From Hydractinia symbiolongicarpus (taxonomy: Eukaryota; Cnidaria; Hydrozoa; Anthoathecata; Hydractiniidae): 64,000 nucleotides of DNA. Shown here in pieces: positions 1 to 10,090 of the stretch (position 1 is its first letter; every line of letters starts with the position of its first letter). Where the stretch lies: positions 17,920,001 to 17,984,000 of the forward strand of contig NC_079878.1 of the NCBI RefSeq assembly GCF_029227915.1, read 5' to 3'. Under the pieces are notes generated by a model. The model saw only the letters and a list, made by a program, of their open reading frames with translations, searched no databases and was not told where the DNA came from. A program made the translations under genes and the position numbers.

Positions 1-23
1 AGTCCTTCCACTCATCATGGACT

Positions 24-40
24 ACGACGCCTCAAGTCGT
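24..40. other. Short dyad ACGAC-N7-GTCGT, once per monomer
   Basis: Five-base arms, ACGAC at 24-28 and GTCGT at 36-40, are perfect inverted copies around GCCTCAA. The dyad recurs near each monomer start in subfamilies A, C, G and others; B and E break one arm (TATGACG, GTGGT). No function is known; a protein-binding or hairpin role is speculation. Confidence 0.6.
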
Positions 41-53
41 TTTTCATTCTGCA

Positions 54-61
54 ATGGCCAT
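54..61. other. Eight-base palindrome ATGGCCAT, once per monomer
   Basis: ATGGCCAT is a perfect palindrome in most monomers; H, some B and some G copies have ATAGCCAT. A related TGGCCATAG stands in the tail of many monomers (169-177), forming with 55-63 the direct-repeat pair that matches the ends of the 68-bp deletion. Confidence 0.65.
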
Positions 62-197
62 AGAACACCATCAACTGCATGCACGGCCTTCTAAAATTTG
101 TAGTACGGTCTTTTGCAGCCTAATAGGGCCTTATACGTGAATGACGTGCTTCTACGAGCATAGACAGGTGGCCATAGGTCTAGTCCTTGCACTCTTA

Positions 198-378
198 ATG
201 GACTATGACGCATCAAGTCGTTTTCCATTCCTCAATAGCCATAGAACACCATCAACTACATGCACAGTTTTCTAAATGCTGTAATACGGCTTTTTGCAGC
301 CTAACAGGGATCTTACAAGTAAATCACGTGTTCCAGGAGCCTAGGCAGGTGAGGATCGGTCTGATCCTTCCCCTCTCA
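198..378 (+). repeat. Monomer subfamily B, representative (181 bp)
   Basis: Subfamily B carries ACTATGACGCATCAAG at its start, CATTCCTCAATRGCC, CAACTACATGCACAG, AAATGCTGTAATACGGC, CCTAACAGGGATCTTAC and the unusual tail GTGTTCCAGGAGCCTAGAC followed by GGTCTGATCCTTCCCCTC. It usually precedes subfamily C or I. Copies are seen around 1837, 2747, 3290, 4199, 12931, 16026, 20689, 22146 and 28329, among others. Its 181-bp length shifts the reading phase by one base relative to the next monomer, which creates the longer stop-free frames seen over B and its neighbour. Confidence 0.9.
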
Positions 379-561
379 ATGGACTACGACGCCTTAAGTC
401 GTTTTCCATTCCACAATGGCCATAGAACACCGTCAAGTACGTGCACAGTCTTCCAAAAGGTTATAATATGGCCTTTTGCAGCCTAATAAGAGCCTAACAC
501 GTAAATAACGACCTTCCCGGAGCCCAGACTTGTTGCCATAGGTCTAGTCCTTTCACACTCT
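379..561 (+). repeat. Monomer subfamily C, representative (183 bp)
   Basis: Subfamily C is marked by CCATTCCACAATGGCC (CA where most monomers have CG), CTTCCAAAAGGTTATAATATGG (TG where others have CG), and the tail AACGACCTTCCCGGAGCCC with AGACTTGTTGCCATAGG. It follows B here and in most other occurrences, for example near 2018, 6197, 24877 and 28510. Its distinguishing substitutions include two that look like decayed CpG sites. Confidence 0.88.
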
Positions 562-743
562 ATGAACTACGACGCCTCAAATCGTTTTTCATTCTGCAAT
601 GGCCATAGAACACCATCAACTGCATGCACGGCCTTCTAAAATTTGTAGTACGGTCTTTTGCAGCCTAATAGGTGCCTTATTTGTCAATTACGTGCTTCTA
701 CGAGCATAGACCGGTGAGGATTGGTTCAGTCTTTCCACTCTTA
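562..743 (+). repeat. Monomer subfamily D, representative (182 bp)
   Basis: The first half resembles A (five-T run, GCATGCACGG, AAATTTGTAG), but the start is TATGAACTACGACGCC and the second half has GGTGCCTTATTTGTSAATT followed by ACCGGTGAGGATYGGTTCAG. D is always followed by E in the copies I checked (562, 2201, 28693, 39425, 42700, 46158). The A-like front and distinct back suggest D arose by exchange within a monomer (inference). Confidence 0.85.
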
Positions 744-925
744 ATGGACTACGACGTTTCAAGTGGTTTTCCATTCCGCAATGGCCATGGAACACCGTCA
801 AATACGTGCACAATCTTCTAAAGGATATAATACGGCCTATTGCAGGCTAATAAGGGTCTTTCACGTAAATGACGTGCTTCTACGAGCATAAACAGGTGGC
901 CACAGGTATAGTCCTTGCACTCTTA
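744..925 (+). repeat. Monomer subfamily E, representative (182 bp)
   Basis: Subfamily E has CAAGTGGTTTTCC or CAAGTGCTTTTCC in place of CAAGTCGTTTTCC, CCATGGAACACCGTCAA, AATCTTCTAAAGGATATAA, CGGCCTATTGCAGGC and GGCCACAGGTATAGTCC. It is easily followed through the window and almost always precedes F. Clear copies occur near 2386, 3838, 6932, 16574, 17666, 39610, 42888, 44156, 46346, 47614 and 59190. Confidence 0.88.
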
Positions 926-1107
926 ATCGACTACGACGCGTCAAGTCGTTTTCCATTCCTCAGTGGCCATAGAACACCATCAACTACGTGCCCAAACTTC
1001 TAAAGCTTATAATACGGCCTTTTGCAGCCTAATAAGGGCCTTATACGTGAATGACGTGCTTCTACGAGCATAGACCGGTGAGGATCGGTTCAGTCTTTCC
1101 ACTCTCA
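926..1107 (+). repeat. Monomer subfamily F, representative (182 bp)
   Basis: Subfamily F is marked by GACGCGTCAAGTCG, CATTCCTCAGTGGCC, CTACGTGCCCAAACTTC and AAAGCTTATAATACGG (an AAGCTT HindIII-type site). It follows E here and at 2567, 4019, 7109 and 29053. Hybrid forms joining an F front to a B back occur near 43071, 44337 and 46529. A second F form in the diverged islands has CTACATGCGCAG and GGCTGTATTACGGC or GGCTGTATTTCGGC instead (16760, 16942, 47800, 59376, 61670). Confidence 0.88.
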
Positions 1108-1290
1108 ATGGACTGCGACGTCTCAAGTCGTTTTCCATTCCGCAATGGCCATAGAACACCGTCAAGTACGTGCACAGTCTTCCAAAAGGTTATAATACGG
1201 CCTTTTGCAGCCTAATAAAGGCCTTACACGTAAATGACGTGCTTCTACGAGCATAGACAGGTGGCCATAGGTCTAGTCCTTGCACTCTTA
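1108..1290 (+). repeat. Monomer subfamily G, representative (183 bp)
   Basis: Subfamily G has GACTGCGACGTCTCAAG at its start, then the commonest middle (CCATTCCGCAATGGCC, CACCGTCAAGTACGTGC, CTTCCAAAAGGTTATAA) and ATAAAGGCCTTACACG. It is usually introduced by the ACCGGTGAGGATCGGTTCAG tail of the preceding monomer and followed by H or K. Other copies are near 8564, 11840, 14938, 18934, 19963, 22876, 23240 and 57369. Confidence 0.85.
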
Positions 1291-1473
1291 ATGGACTACG
1301 ACGCATCAAGTCGTTTTCCAGTCCTCAATAGCCATAGAACACCGTCAAGTACGTGCACAGTCTTCCAAAACGTTATTATACGGCCTTTTGTTGTCGAATA
1401 AAGGCCTTTCACGTAAATGACGTGCTTCTACGAGCATAGACCGGCGGGGATCAGTCTAGTCCTTTCACACTCT
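1291..1473 (+). repeat. Monomer subfamily H, representative (183 bp)
   Basis: Subfamily H is marked by GACGCATCAAGTCG, TTTTCCAGTCCTCAATAGCC, CCAAAACGTTATTATACGG and the TTGYTGTCGAATAAAGG segment, which replaces the CAGCCTAATAAGGG found in nearly all other monomers. The tail is ACCGGCGGGGATCAG with GTCCTTTCACACTCTATG, which accounts for its 183-bp length. H is followed by I in nearly every occurrence (7293, 10384, 13846, 19116, 20145, 21600, 33427, 34517, 37793, 41972, 45430, 57729). Confidence 0.9.
1410..1424. other. Dyad CACGT-AAATG-ACGTG, once per monomer
   Basis: Perfect five-base arms, CACGT (1410-1414) and ACGTG (1420-1424), start 10 bp apart, one helical turn. In many monomers the loop is AAATC, which turns the right arm into CACGTG, a full E-box or G-box palindrome. 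The left arm is lost in B (ACAAGTAAATC) and the right arm in C and I (ACGAC). The element is a candidate protein-binding site, as ACGTG cores bind bHLH and bZIP factors in general; binding here is not shown. Confidence 0.6.
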
Positions 1474-1655
1474 ATGAACTACGACGCCTCAAATCGTTTT
1501 CTATTCCGCAATGGCCATAGAACACCGTCAAGTACGTGCACAAACTTCTAAAGGTTATAATACGGCCTTTTGCAGCCTAATAACAGCCTAACACGTAAAT
1601 CACGACCTTCCCGGAGCCCAGACTTGTTGCCATAGGTCTAGTCCTTTCACTCATC
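1474..1655 (+). repeat. Monomer subfamily I, representative (182 bp)
   Basis: Subfamily I begins TATGAACTACGACGCCTC, then AAATCGTTTTCTATTCCGC (A and T differences from the common CAAGTCGTTTTCCATTCCGC), CACAAACTTCTAAAGG and the tail CACGACCTTCCCGGAGCCC. It is followed by A in most places, so I-A is the most stable dimer in the window. A variant with GCCTAAAATCG and GTGCCCAAACTTC occurs after J (5468, 9834, 22691, 26150, 31790, 40698). Confidence 0.9.
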
Positions 1656-2675
1656 ATGGACTACGACGCCTCAAGTCGTTTTTCATTCTGCAATGGCCAT
1701 AGAACACCATCAACTGCATGCACGGCCTTCTAAAATTTGTAGTACGGTCTTTTGCAGCCTAATAGGGCCTTATACGTGAATGACGTGCTTCTGCGAGCAT
1801 AGACAGGTGGCCATAGGTCTAGTCCTTGCACTCTTAATGGACTATGACGCATCAAGTCGTTTTCCATTCCTCAATAGCCATAGAACACCATCAACTACAT
1901 GCACAGTCTTCTAAATGCTGTAATACGGCTTTTTGCAGCCTAACAGGGATCTTACAAGTAAATCACGTGTTCCAGGAGCCTAGACAGGTGAGGATCGGTC
2001 TGATCCTTCCCCTCTCAATGGACTACGACGCCTCAAGTCGTTTTCCATTCCACAATGGCCATAGAACACCGTCAAGTACGTGCACAGTCTTCCAAAAGGT
2101 TATAATATGGCCTTTTGCAGCCTAATAAGAGCCTAACACGTAAATAACGACCTTCCCGGAGCCCAGACTTGTTGCCATAGGTCTAGTCCTTTCACACTCT
2201 ATGAACTACGACGCCTCAAATCGTTTTTCATTCTGCAATGGCCATAGAACACCATCAACTGCATGCACGGCCTTCTAAAATTTGTTGTACGGTCTTTTGC
2301 AGCCTAATAGGTGCCTTATTTGTGAATTACGTGCTTCTACGAGCATAGACCGGTGAGGATCGGTTCAGTCTTTCCACTCTCAATGGACTACGACGTCTCA
2401 AGTGCTTTTCCATTCCGCAATGGCCATGAAACACCGTCAAATACGTGCACAATCTTCTAAAGGATATAATACGGCCTATTGCAGGCTAATAAGGGTCTTC
2501 CACGTAAATGACGTGCTTCTACGAGCATAAACAGGTGGCCACAGGTATAGTCCTTGCACTCTTAATGGACTACGACGCGTCAAGTCGTTTTCCATTCCTC
2601 AGTGGCCATAGAACACCATCAACTACGTACCCAAACTTCTAAAGCTTATAATACGGCCTTTTGCAGCCTAATAAG
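1656..2675. repeat. 9-mer HOR, partial copy 2 (A-B-C-D-E-F)
   Basis: This matches 17-1036 at an offset of 1,639 bp. It leaves the 9-mer order within F: at about 2673 the expected GGGCCTTATACGTGAATG is replaced by GGGCCTTGCACGTAAATG, and the next monomer is B, not G. The copy therefore switches into the 8-mer block described next. D in this copy has TTTGTTGTACGG, a private base change. Confidence 0.85.
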
Positions 2676-3724
2676 GGCCTTGCACGTAAATGACGTTCTA
2701 CTACGAGCGTAGACAGGTGCCCATAGGTCTAGTCCTTGCACTCTTAATGGACTATGACGCATCAAGTCGTTTTCCATTCCTCAATGGCCATAGAACACCA
2801 TCAACTACATTCGCAGTCTTCTAAATGCTGTAATACGGCTTTTTACAGCCTAACAGGGATCTTACACGTAAATCACGTGTTCCAGGAGCCTAGACAGGTG
2901 AGGATCGGTCTGATCCTTCCCCTCTCAATGGACTACGACGCCTCAAATCGTTTTCTATTCCGCAATGGCCATAGAACACCGTCAAGTACGTGCACAAACT
3001 TCTAAAGGTTATAATACGGCCTTTTGCAGCCTAATAAGAGCCTAACACGTAAATCACGACCTTCCCGGAGCCCAGACTTGTTGCCATAGGTCTAGTCCTT
3101 CCACTCATCATGGACTACGACGCCTCAAGTCGTTTTTCATTCTGCAATGGCCATAGAACACCATCAACTGCATGCACGGCCTTCTAAATTTGTAGTACGG
3201 TCTTTTGCAGCCTAATAGGGCCTTATACGTGAATGACGTGCTTCCACGAGCATAGACAGGTGGCCATAGGTCTAGTCCTTGCACTCTTAATGGACTATGA
3301 CGCATCAAGTCGTTTTCCATTCCTCAATGGCCATAGAACACCATCAACTACATGCACAATCTTCTAAATGCTGTAATACGGCTTTTTGCAGCCTAACAGG
3401 GATCTTACAAGTAAATCACGTGTTCCAGGAGCCTAGACAGGTGAGGATCGGTCTGATCCTTCCCCTCTCAATGGACTACGACGCCTCAAATCGTTTTCTA
3501 TTCCGCAATGGCCATAGAACACCGTCAAGTACGTGCACAAACTTCTAAAGGTTATAATACGGCCTTTTGCAGCCTAATAAGAGCCTAACACGTAAATCAC
3601 GACCTTCCCGGAGCCCAGACTTGTTGCCATAGGTCTAGTCCTTCCACTCATCATGGACTACGACGCCTCAAGTCGTTTTTCATTCTGCAATGGCCATAGA
3701 ACACCATCAACTACATGCGCAGTC
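2273..3724. repeat. 8-monomer HOR (D-E-F-B-I-A-B-I order), copy 1, 1,452 bp
   Basis: The segment recurs at an offset of exactly 1,452 bp, verified at GGTGCCTTATTTGTG (2310 and 3762), at the B monomers (2754 and 4206) and at TTCTAAAA (2273 and 3725). It contains private marks such as CTACATTCGCAG and TTTTTACAGCC in the first B, and GTAGACAGGTGCCC upstream of it. The internal B-I-A order repeats at 543 bp, showing a trimer step inside the 8-mer. Confidence 0.9.
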
Positions 3725-5176
3725 TTCTAAAATTTGTAGTACGGTCTTTTGCAGCCTAATAGGTGCCTTATTTGTGAATTACGTGCTTCTACGAGCATAG
3801 ACCGGTGAGGATCGGTTCAGTCTTTCCACTCTCAATGGACTACGACGTCTCAAGTGCTTTTCCATTCCGCAATGGCCATGAAACACCGTCAAATACGTGC
3901 ACAATCTTCTAAAGGATATAATACGGCCTATTGCAGGCTAATAAGGGTCTTCCACGTAAATGACGTGCTTCTACGAGCATAAACAGGTGGCCACAGGTAT
4001 AGTCCTTGCACTCTTAATGGACTACGACGCGTCAAGTCGTTTTCCATTCCTCAGTGGCCATAGAACACCATCAACTACGTACCCAAACTTCTAAAGCTTA
4101 TAATACGGCCTTTTGCAGCCTAATAAGGGCCTTGCACGTAAATGACGTTCTACTACGAGCGTAGACAGGTGCCCATAGGTCTAGTCCTTGCACTCTTAAT
4201 GGACTATGACGCATCAAGTCGTTTTCCATTCCTCAATGGCCATAGAACACCATCAACTACATTCGCAGTCTTCTAAATGCTGTAATACGGCTTTTTACAG
4301 CCTAACAGGGATCTTACACGTAAATCACGTGTTCCAGGAGCCTAGACAGGTGAGGATCGGTCTGATCCTTCCCCTCTCAATGGACTACGACGCCTCAAAT
4401 CGTTTTCTATTCCGCAATGGCCATAGAACACCGTCAAGTACGTGCACAAACTTCTAAAGGTTATAATACGGCCTTTTGCAGCCTAATAAGAGCCTAACAC
4501 GTAAATCACGACCTTCCCGGAGCCCAGACTTGTTGCCATAGGTCTAGTCCTTCCACTTATCATGGACTACGACGCCTCAAGTCGTTTTTCATTCTGCAAT
4601 GGCCATAGAACACCATCAACTGCATGCACGGCCTTCTAAATTTGTAGTACGGTCTTTTGCAGCCTAATAGGGCCTTATACGTGAATGACGTGCTTCCACG
4701 AGCATAGACAGGTGGCCATAGGTCTAGTCCTTGCACTCTTAATGGACTATGACGCATCAAGTCGTTTTCCATTCCTCAATGGCCATAGAACACCATCAAC
4801 TACATGCACAGTCTTCTAAATGCTGTAATACGGCTTTTTGCAGCCTAACAGGGATCTTACAAGTAAATCACGTGTTCCAGTAGCCTAGACAGGTGAGGAT
4901 CGGTCTGATCCTTCCCCTCTCAATGGACTACGACGCCTCAAATCGTTTTCTATTCCGCAATGGCCATAGAACACCGTCAAGTACGTGCACAAACTTCTAA
5001 AGGTTATAATACGGCCTTTTGCAGCCTAATAAGAGCCTAACACGTAAATCACGACCTTCCCGGAGCCCAGACTTGTTGCCATAGGTCTAGTCCTTCCACT
5101 CATCATGGACTACGACGCCTCAAGTCGTTTTTCATTCTGCAATGGCCATAGAACACCATCAACTACATGCGCAGTC
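3725..5176. repeat. 8-monomer HOR, copy 2, 1,452 bp
   Basis: Near-identical to the preceding unit; a few single-base differences were seen (for example CATGCACAATC at 3351 against CATGCACAGTC at 4803, and GGAGCCTAG against GTAGCCTAG near 4879). The entry into this unit runs through a chimeric monomer. After about 5181 the sequence continues as B (AAATGCTGTAATACGGC) instead of D, so a third copy is not present. Confidence 0.9.
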
Positions 5177-8100
5177 TTCTAAATGCTGTAATACGGCTTT
5201 TCGCAGCCTAACAGGGATCTTACACGTAAATCACGTCTTCCAGGAGCCTAGACAGGTGAGGATCGGTCTGATCCTTCCCCTCTCAATGGACTACGACGCC
5301 TCAAGTCGTTTTCCATTCTGCAATGGCCATAGAACACCATCAACTACATGCGCAATCTTCTAAAGGCTGTAATACGGCTTTTTGCAGCATAACAGGGACC
5401 TTACACGTAAATCACGTGCTTCAAATAGCCTAGACCGGCGGGGATCAGTCTAGTCCTTTAACACTCTATGAACTACGACGCCTAAAATCGTTTTCTATTC
5501 CGCAATGGCCATAGAAGACCGTCAAGTACGTGCCCAAACTTCTAAAGCTTATAATACGGCCTTTTGCAGCCTAATAAGGGCCTTACACGTAAATGACGTT
5601 CTTCTACGAGCATAGACAGGTGGCCATAGGTCTAGTCCTTGCACTCTTAATGGACTATGACGCATCAAGTCGTTTTCCATTCCTCAATGGCCATAGAACA
5701 CCATCAACTACATGCGCAGTCTTCTAAATGCTGTAATACGGCTTTTTGCAGCCTAACAGGGATCTTACACGTAAATCACATCTTCCAGGAGCCTAGACAG
5801 GTGAGGATCGGTCTGATCCTTCCCCTCTCAATGGACTGCGACGCCTCAAGTCGTTTTCCATTCCGCAATGGCCATAGAACACCATCAAGTACGTGCACAG
5901 TCTTCTAAAGATTATAATACGGCCTTCTGCGGCCTAATAAGGGCCTAACACGTAAATGACGTGCTTCTACGAGCATAGACAGGTGGCCATAGGTCTAATC
6001 CTTGCACTCTTAATGGACTACGACGCATCAAGTCGTTTTCCAGTCCTCAATAGCTATAGAACACCGTCAAGTACGTGCACAGTCTTCCAAAACGTTATTA
6101 TACGGCCTTTTGCTGTCGAATAAAGGCTTTACACGTAAATGACGTGTTCCAGGAGCCTAGACAGGTGAGGATCGGTCTGATCCTTCCCCTCTCAATGGAC
6201 TACGACGCCTCAAGTCGTTTTCCATTCCACAATGGCCATAGAACACCGTCAAGAACGTGCACAGTCTTCCAAAAGGTTATAATATGGCCTTTTGCAGCCT
6301 AATAAGAGCCTAACACGTAAATAACGACCTTCCCGGAGCCCAGACTTGTTGCCATAGGTCTAGTCATTCCACTCATCATGGACTACAACGCCTCAAGTCG
6401 TTTTCCATTCTGCAATGGCCATAGAACACCATCAACTACATGCGCAGTCTTCCAAAGGCTGTAATACGGCTTTTTGCAGCCTAACAGGGACCTTACACGT
6501 AAATGACGTGCTTCTACGAGCATAGAACGGCGGGGATCAGTCTAGTCCTTTCGCACTCTATGAACTACGACGCCTCAAATCGTTTTCTATTCCGCAATGG
6601 CCATAGAACACCGTCAAGTACGTGCACAAACTTCTAAAGGTTATAATACGGCCTTTTGCAGCCTAATAAGAGCCTAACACGTAAATCACGACCTTCCTGG
6701 AGCCCAGACTTGTTGCCATAGGTCTAGTCCTTCCACTCATCATGGACTACGACGCCTCAAGTCGTTTTTCATTCTGCAATGGCCATAGAACACCATCAAC
6801 TGCATGCACGGCCTTCTAAAATTTGTAGTACGGTCTTTTGCAGCCTATTAGGGCCTTATACGTGAATGACGTGCTTCTACGAGCATAGACCGGTGAGGAT
6901 CGGTTCAGTCTTTCCACTCTCAATGGACTACGACGTCTCAAGTGGTTTTTTATTCCGCAATGGCCATGGAACACCGTTAAATACGTGCACAATCTTCTAA
7001 AGGATATAATACGGCCTATTGCAGGCTAATAAGGGTCTTCCACGTAAATGACGTGCTTCTACGAGCATAAAGAGGTGGCCACAGGTATAGTCCTTGCACT
7101 CTTAATGGACTACGACGCGTCAAGTCGTTTTCCATTCCTCAGTGGCCATAGAACACCATCAACTACGTGCCCAAACTTCTAAAGCTTATAATACGGCCTT
7201 TTGCAGCCTAATAAAGGCCTTGCACGTAAATGACGTGCTTCTACGAGCATAGACAGGTGGCCATAGGTCTAGTCCTTGCACTCTTAATGGACTACGACGC
7301 ATCAAGTCGTTTTCCAGTCCTCAATAGCCATAGAACACCGTCAAGTACGTGCACAGTCTTCTAAATGCTGTAATACGGCTTTTTGCAGCCTAACAGGGAT
7401 CTTACAAGTAAATCACGTGTTCAAGGAGCCTAGACAGGTGAGGATCGGTCTGATCCTTCCACTCTTAATGGACTACGACGCATCAAGTCGTGTTCCAGTC
7501 CTCAATAGCCATAGAACACCGTCAAGTACGTGCACAGTCTTCCAAAACGTTATTATACGGCCTTTTGCTGTCGAATAAAGGCCTTACACGTAAATGACGT
7601 GCTTCTACGAGCATAGACCGGCGGGGATCAGTCTAGTCCTTTCGCACTCTATGAACTACGACGCCTCAAATCGTTTTCTATTCCGCAATGGCCATAGAAC
7701 ACCGTCAAGTACGTGCACAAACTTCTAAAGGTTATAATACGGCCTTTTGCAGCCTAATAAGAGCCTAAGACGTAAATCACGATCTTCCCGGAGCCCAGAC
7801 TTGTTGCCATAGGTCTAGTCCTTCCACTCATCATGGACTACGACGCCTCAAGTCGTTTTTCATTCTGCAATGGCCATAGAACACCATCAACTGCATGCAC
7901 GGCCTTCTAAAATTTGTAGTACGGTCTTTTGCAGCGTAATAGGGCCTTATACGTGAATGACGTGCTTCTACGAGCATAGACCGGTGAGGATCGGTTCAGT
8001 CTTTCCACCCTCAATGGACTACGACGTATCAAGTGGTTTTCTATTCCGCAATGGCCATAGAACACCGTCAAGTACGTGCACAGTCTTCCAAAAAGTTATA

Positions 8101-10090
8101 ATACGGCCTTTTGCAGCCTAATAAGAGCCTAACACGTAAATCAGGACCTTCCAGGAGCCCAGACTTGCTGCCATAGGTCTAGTCCTTCCACGCATCATGG
8201 ACTACGACGCCTCAAGTAGTTTTCCAGTCCTCAATAGCCATAGAACACCGTCAAGTACGTGCACAGTCTTCCAAAACGTTATTATACGGCCTTTTGCTGT
8301 CGAATAAAGGCCTTACACGTAAATGACGTGCTTCTACGAGCATAGACCGGCGGGGATCAGTCTAGTCCTTTCACACTCAATGGATTACGACGCCTCAAGT
8401 CGTTTTCCATTCTGCAATGGCCATAGAGCACCATCAACTACATGCACAGACTTTTAAAGGATGTAATACGGCTTTTTGCAGTCTAATAGGGGCCTTATAC
8501 GTGAATGACGTGCTTCTACGAGCATAGACCGGTGAGGATCGGTTCAGTCTTTCCACTCTCAATGGACTGCGACGTCTCAAGTCGTTTTCCATTCCGCAAT
8601 GGCCATAGAACACCGTCAAGTACGTGCACAGTCTTCCAAAAGGTTATAATACGGCCTTTTGCAGCCTAATAAAGGCCTTACACGTAAATGACGTGCTTCT
8701 ACGAGCATAGACAAGTGGCCATAGGTCTAGTCCTTGCACTCATCATGGACTGCGACGCCTCAAGTCGTTTTCTATTCCGCAATGGCCATAGAACACCGTC
8801 AAGTACGTGCACAATCTTCTAAAGGTTATAATACGGCCTTTTGCAGCCTAATAAGAGCCTAACACGTAAATGACGTGCTTCTACGAGCATAGACAGGTGG
8901 GCATAGGTCTAGTCCTTGCACTCTTAATGGACTACGACGCATCAAGTCGTTTTCTATTCCGCAATGGCCACAGAACACCGTCAAGTACGTGCACAAATTT
9001 CTAAAGGTTATAATACGGCCTTTTGCAGCCTAATAAGAGCCTAACACGTAAATCACGACCTTCCCAAAGCCCAGACTTGTTGCCATAGGTCTAGTCCTTC
9101 CACTCATCATGGACTACGACGCCTCAAGTCGTTTTTCATTCTGCAATGGCCATAGAACACCATCAACTGCAAGCACGGCCTTCTAAATTTGTAGTACGGT
9201 CTTTTGCAGCCTAATAGGGCCTTATACGTAAATGACGTGCTTCCACGAGCATAGACAGGTGGCCATAGGTCTAGCCCTTGCACTCTTATTGTACTATGAC
9301 GCATCAAGTCGTTTTCCATTCCTCAATGGCCATAAAACACCATCAACTACATGCACAGTCTTCTAAATGCTGTAATACGGCTTTTTGCAGCCTAACAGGG
9401 ATCTTACAAGTAAATCACGTGTTCCAGGAGCCTAGACAGGTGAGGATCGGTCTGATCCTTCCCCTCTCAATGGACTACGACGCCTCAAGTCGTTTTCCAT
9501 TCCACAATGGCCATAGAACACCGTCAAGTACGTGCACAGTCTTCCAAAAGGTTATAATATGGCCTTTTGCAGCCTAATAAGAGCCTAACACGTAAATAAC
9601 GACCTTCCCGGAGCCCAGACTTGTTGCCATAGGTCTAGTCATTCCACTCATCATGGACTACAACGCCTCAAGTCGTTTTCCATTCTACAATGGCCATAGA
9701 ACACCATCAACTACATGCGCAATCTTCTAAAGGCTGTAATACGGCTTTTTGCAGCCTAACAGGGACCTTACACGTAAATCACATGCTTCAAATAGCCTAG
9801 ACCGGCGGGGATCAGTCTAGTCCTTTCACACTCTATGAACTACGACGCCTAAAATCGTTTTCTATTCCGCAATGGCCATAGAACACCGTCAAGTACGTGC
9901 CCAAACTTCTAAAGCTTATAATACGGCCTTTTGCAGCCTAATAAGGGCCTTCCACGTAAATGACGTGCTTCTACGAGCCTAGACCGGTGAGGATCGGTTC
10001 AGTCTTTCAACTCTCAATTGACTGCGACGTCTCAAGTCGTTTTCCATTCCGCAATGGCCATAGAACACCGTCAAGTACGTGCACAGTCTT
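5177..10090. repeat. Mixed HOR region with subfamilies A to J
   Basis: All monomers are recognisable but the order is less regular. The tail GTCCTTTCGCACTCTATG, with CG where CA is usual, appears at about 6545 and 7636, 1,091 bp (six monomers) apart, and again at 10550 and 14008. The part 5300-6500 is a copy of 31620-32821. The part 8030-8800 resembles 11300-12080 at an offset near 3,279 bp (18 monomers). The part 9100-9760 resembles 24510-25170 at 15,407 bp. No gene or unique sequence was seen. Confidence 0.8.

Larger units (their letters stand above)
17..197 (+). repeat. Monomer subfamily A, representative (181 bp)
   Basis: Subfamily A is marked by CATCATGG before the start, a run of five T (GTCGTTTTTCATTCTGC), the CAACTGCATGCACGGCC segment, AAATTTGTAGTACGGTC instead of the usual GGTTATAATACGGCC, and TATACGTGAATGACGTGC instead of TACACGTAAATGACGTGC. 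It is among the commonest types and normally follows subfamily I. Further clear copies begin near 1656, 3111, 4563 and 6744. Some copies have one A fewer before TTTGTAG (for example near 3187 and 24594), which defines a sub-variant. Confidence 0.9.
17..1655. repeat. 9-monomer higher-order repeat A-B-C-D-E-F-G-H-I (1,639 bp), copy 1
   Basis: Nine distinguishable subfamilies follow each other once, and the order restarts with A at 1656. Positions 1 and 1640 begin the same sequence, giving a period of exactly 1,639 bp. Neighbouring monomers differ far more from each other than from the same-letter monomer one period away, which defines a HOR. Differences between copies are sparse single bases, for example CTAGGCAG at 341 against CTAGACAG at 1980, and GCCTTAAG near 390 against GCCTCAAG near 2029. 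Confidence 0.9.

Noticed and set aside
205-486. A family of 60-134-codon stop-free frames on both strands, including runs at 9278-9577, 24685-24984, 39871-40182, 50396-50743 and 62529-62933
   Set aside because: All are readings of the satellite monomer. They repeat with the array, change length with 1-2 bp indels, differ at many non-synonymous sites, span monomer borders in shifting frames, and have no recognisable domain, signal peptide or gene context.
718-732. RNA polymerase III B-box, tRNA-like (GGTTCAGTC)
   Set aside because: It resembles GGTTCRANNCC only over the first six bases, no A-box lies at the right distance, and no cloverleaf can be drawn.
1190-1205. TTATAATACGG as a promoter (-10 or TATA-like) element
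   Set aside because: It occurs in hundreds of copies with no gene downstream and no matching partner element; in C and H it is altered freely.
1500-1625. CENP-B box
   Set aside because: The required TTCG-N4-A-N2-CGGG pattern was not found on either strand. CCGGGAAGG on the minus strand (from CCTTCCCGGAGCC) has the CGGGA end but not the TTCG part at the right distance.
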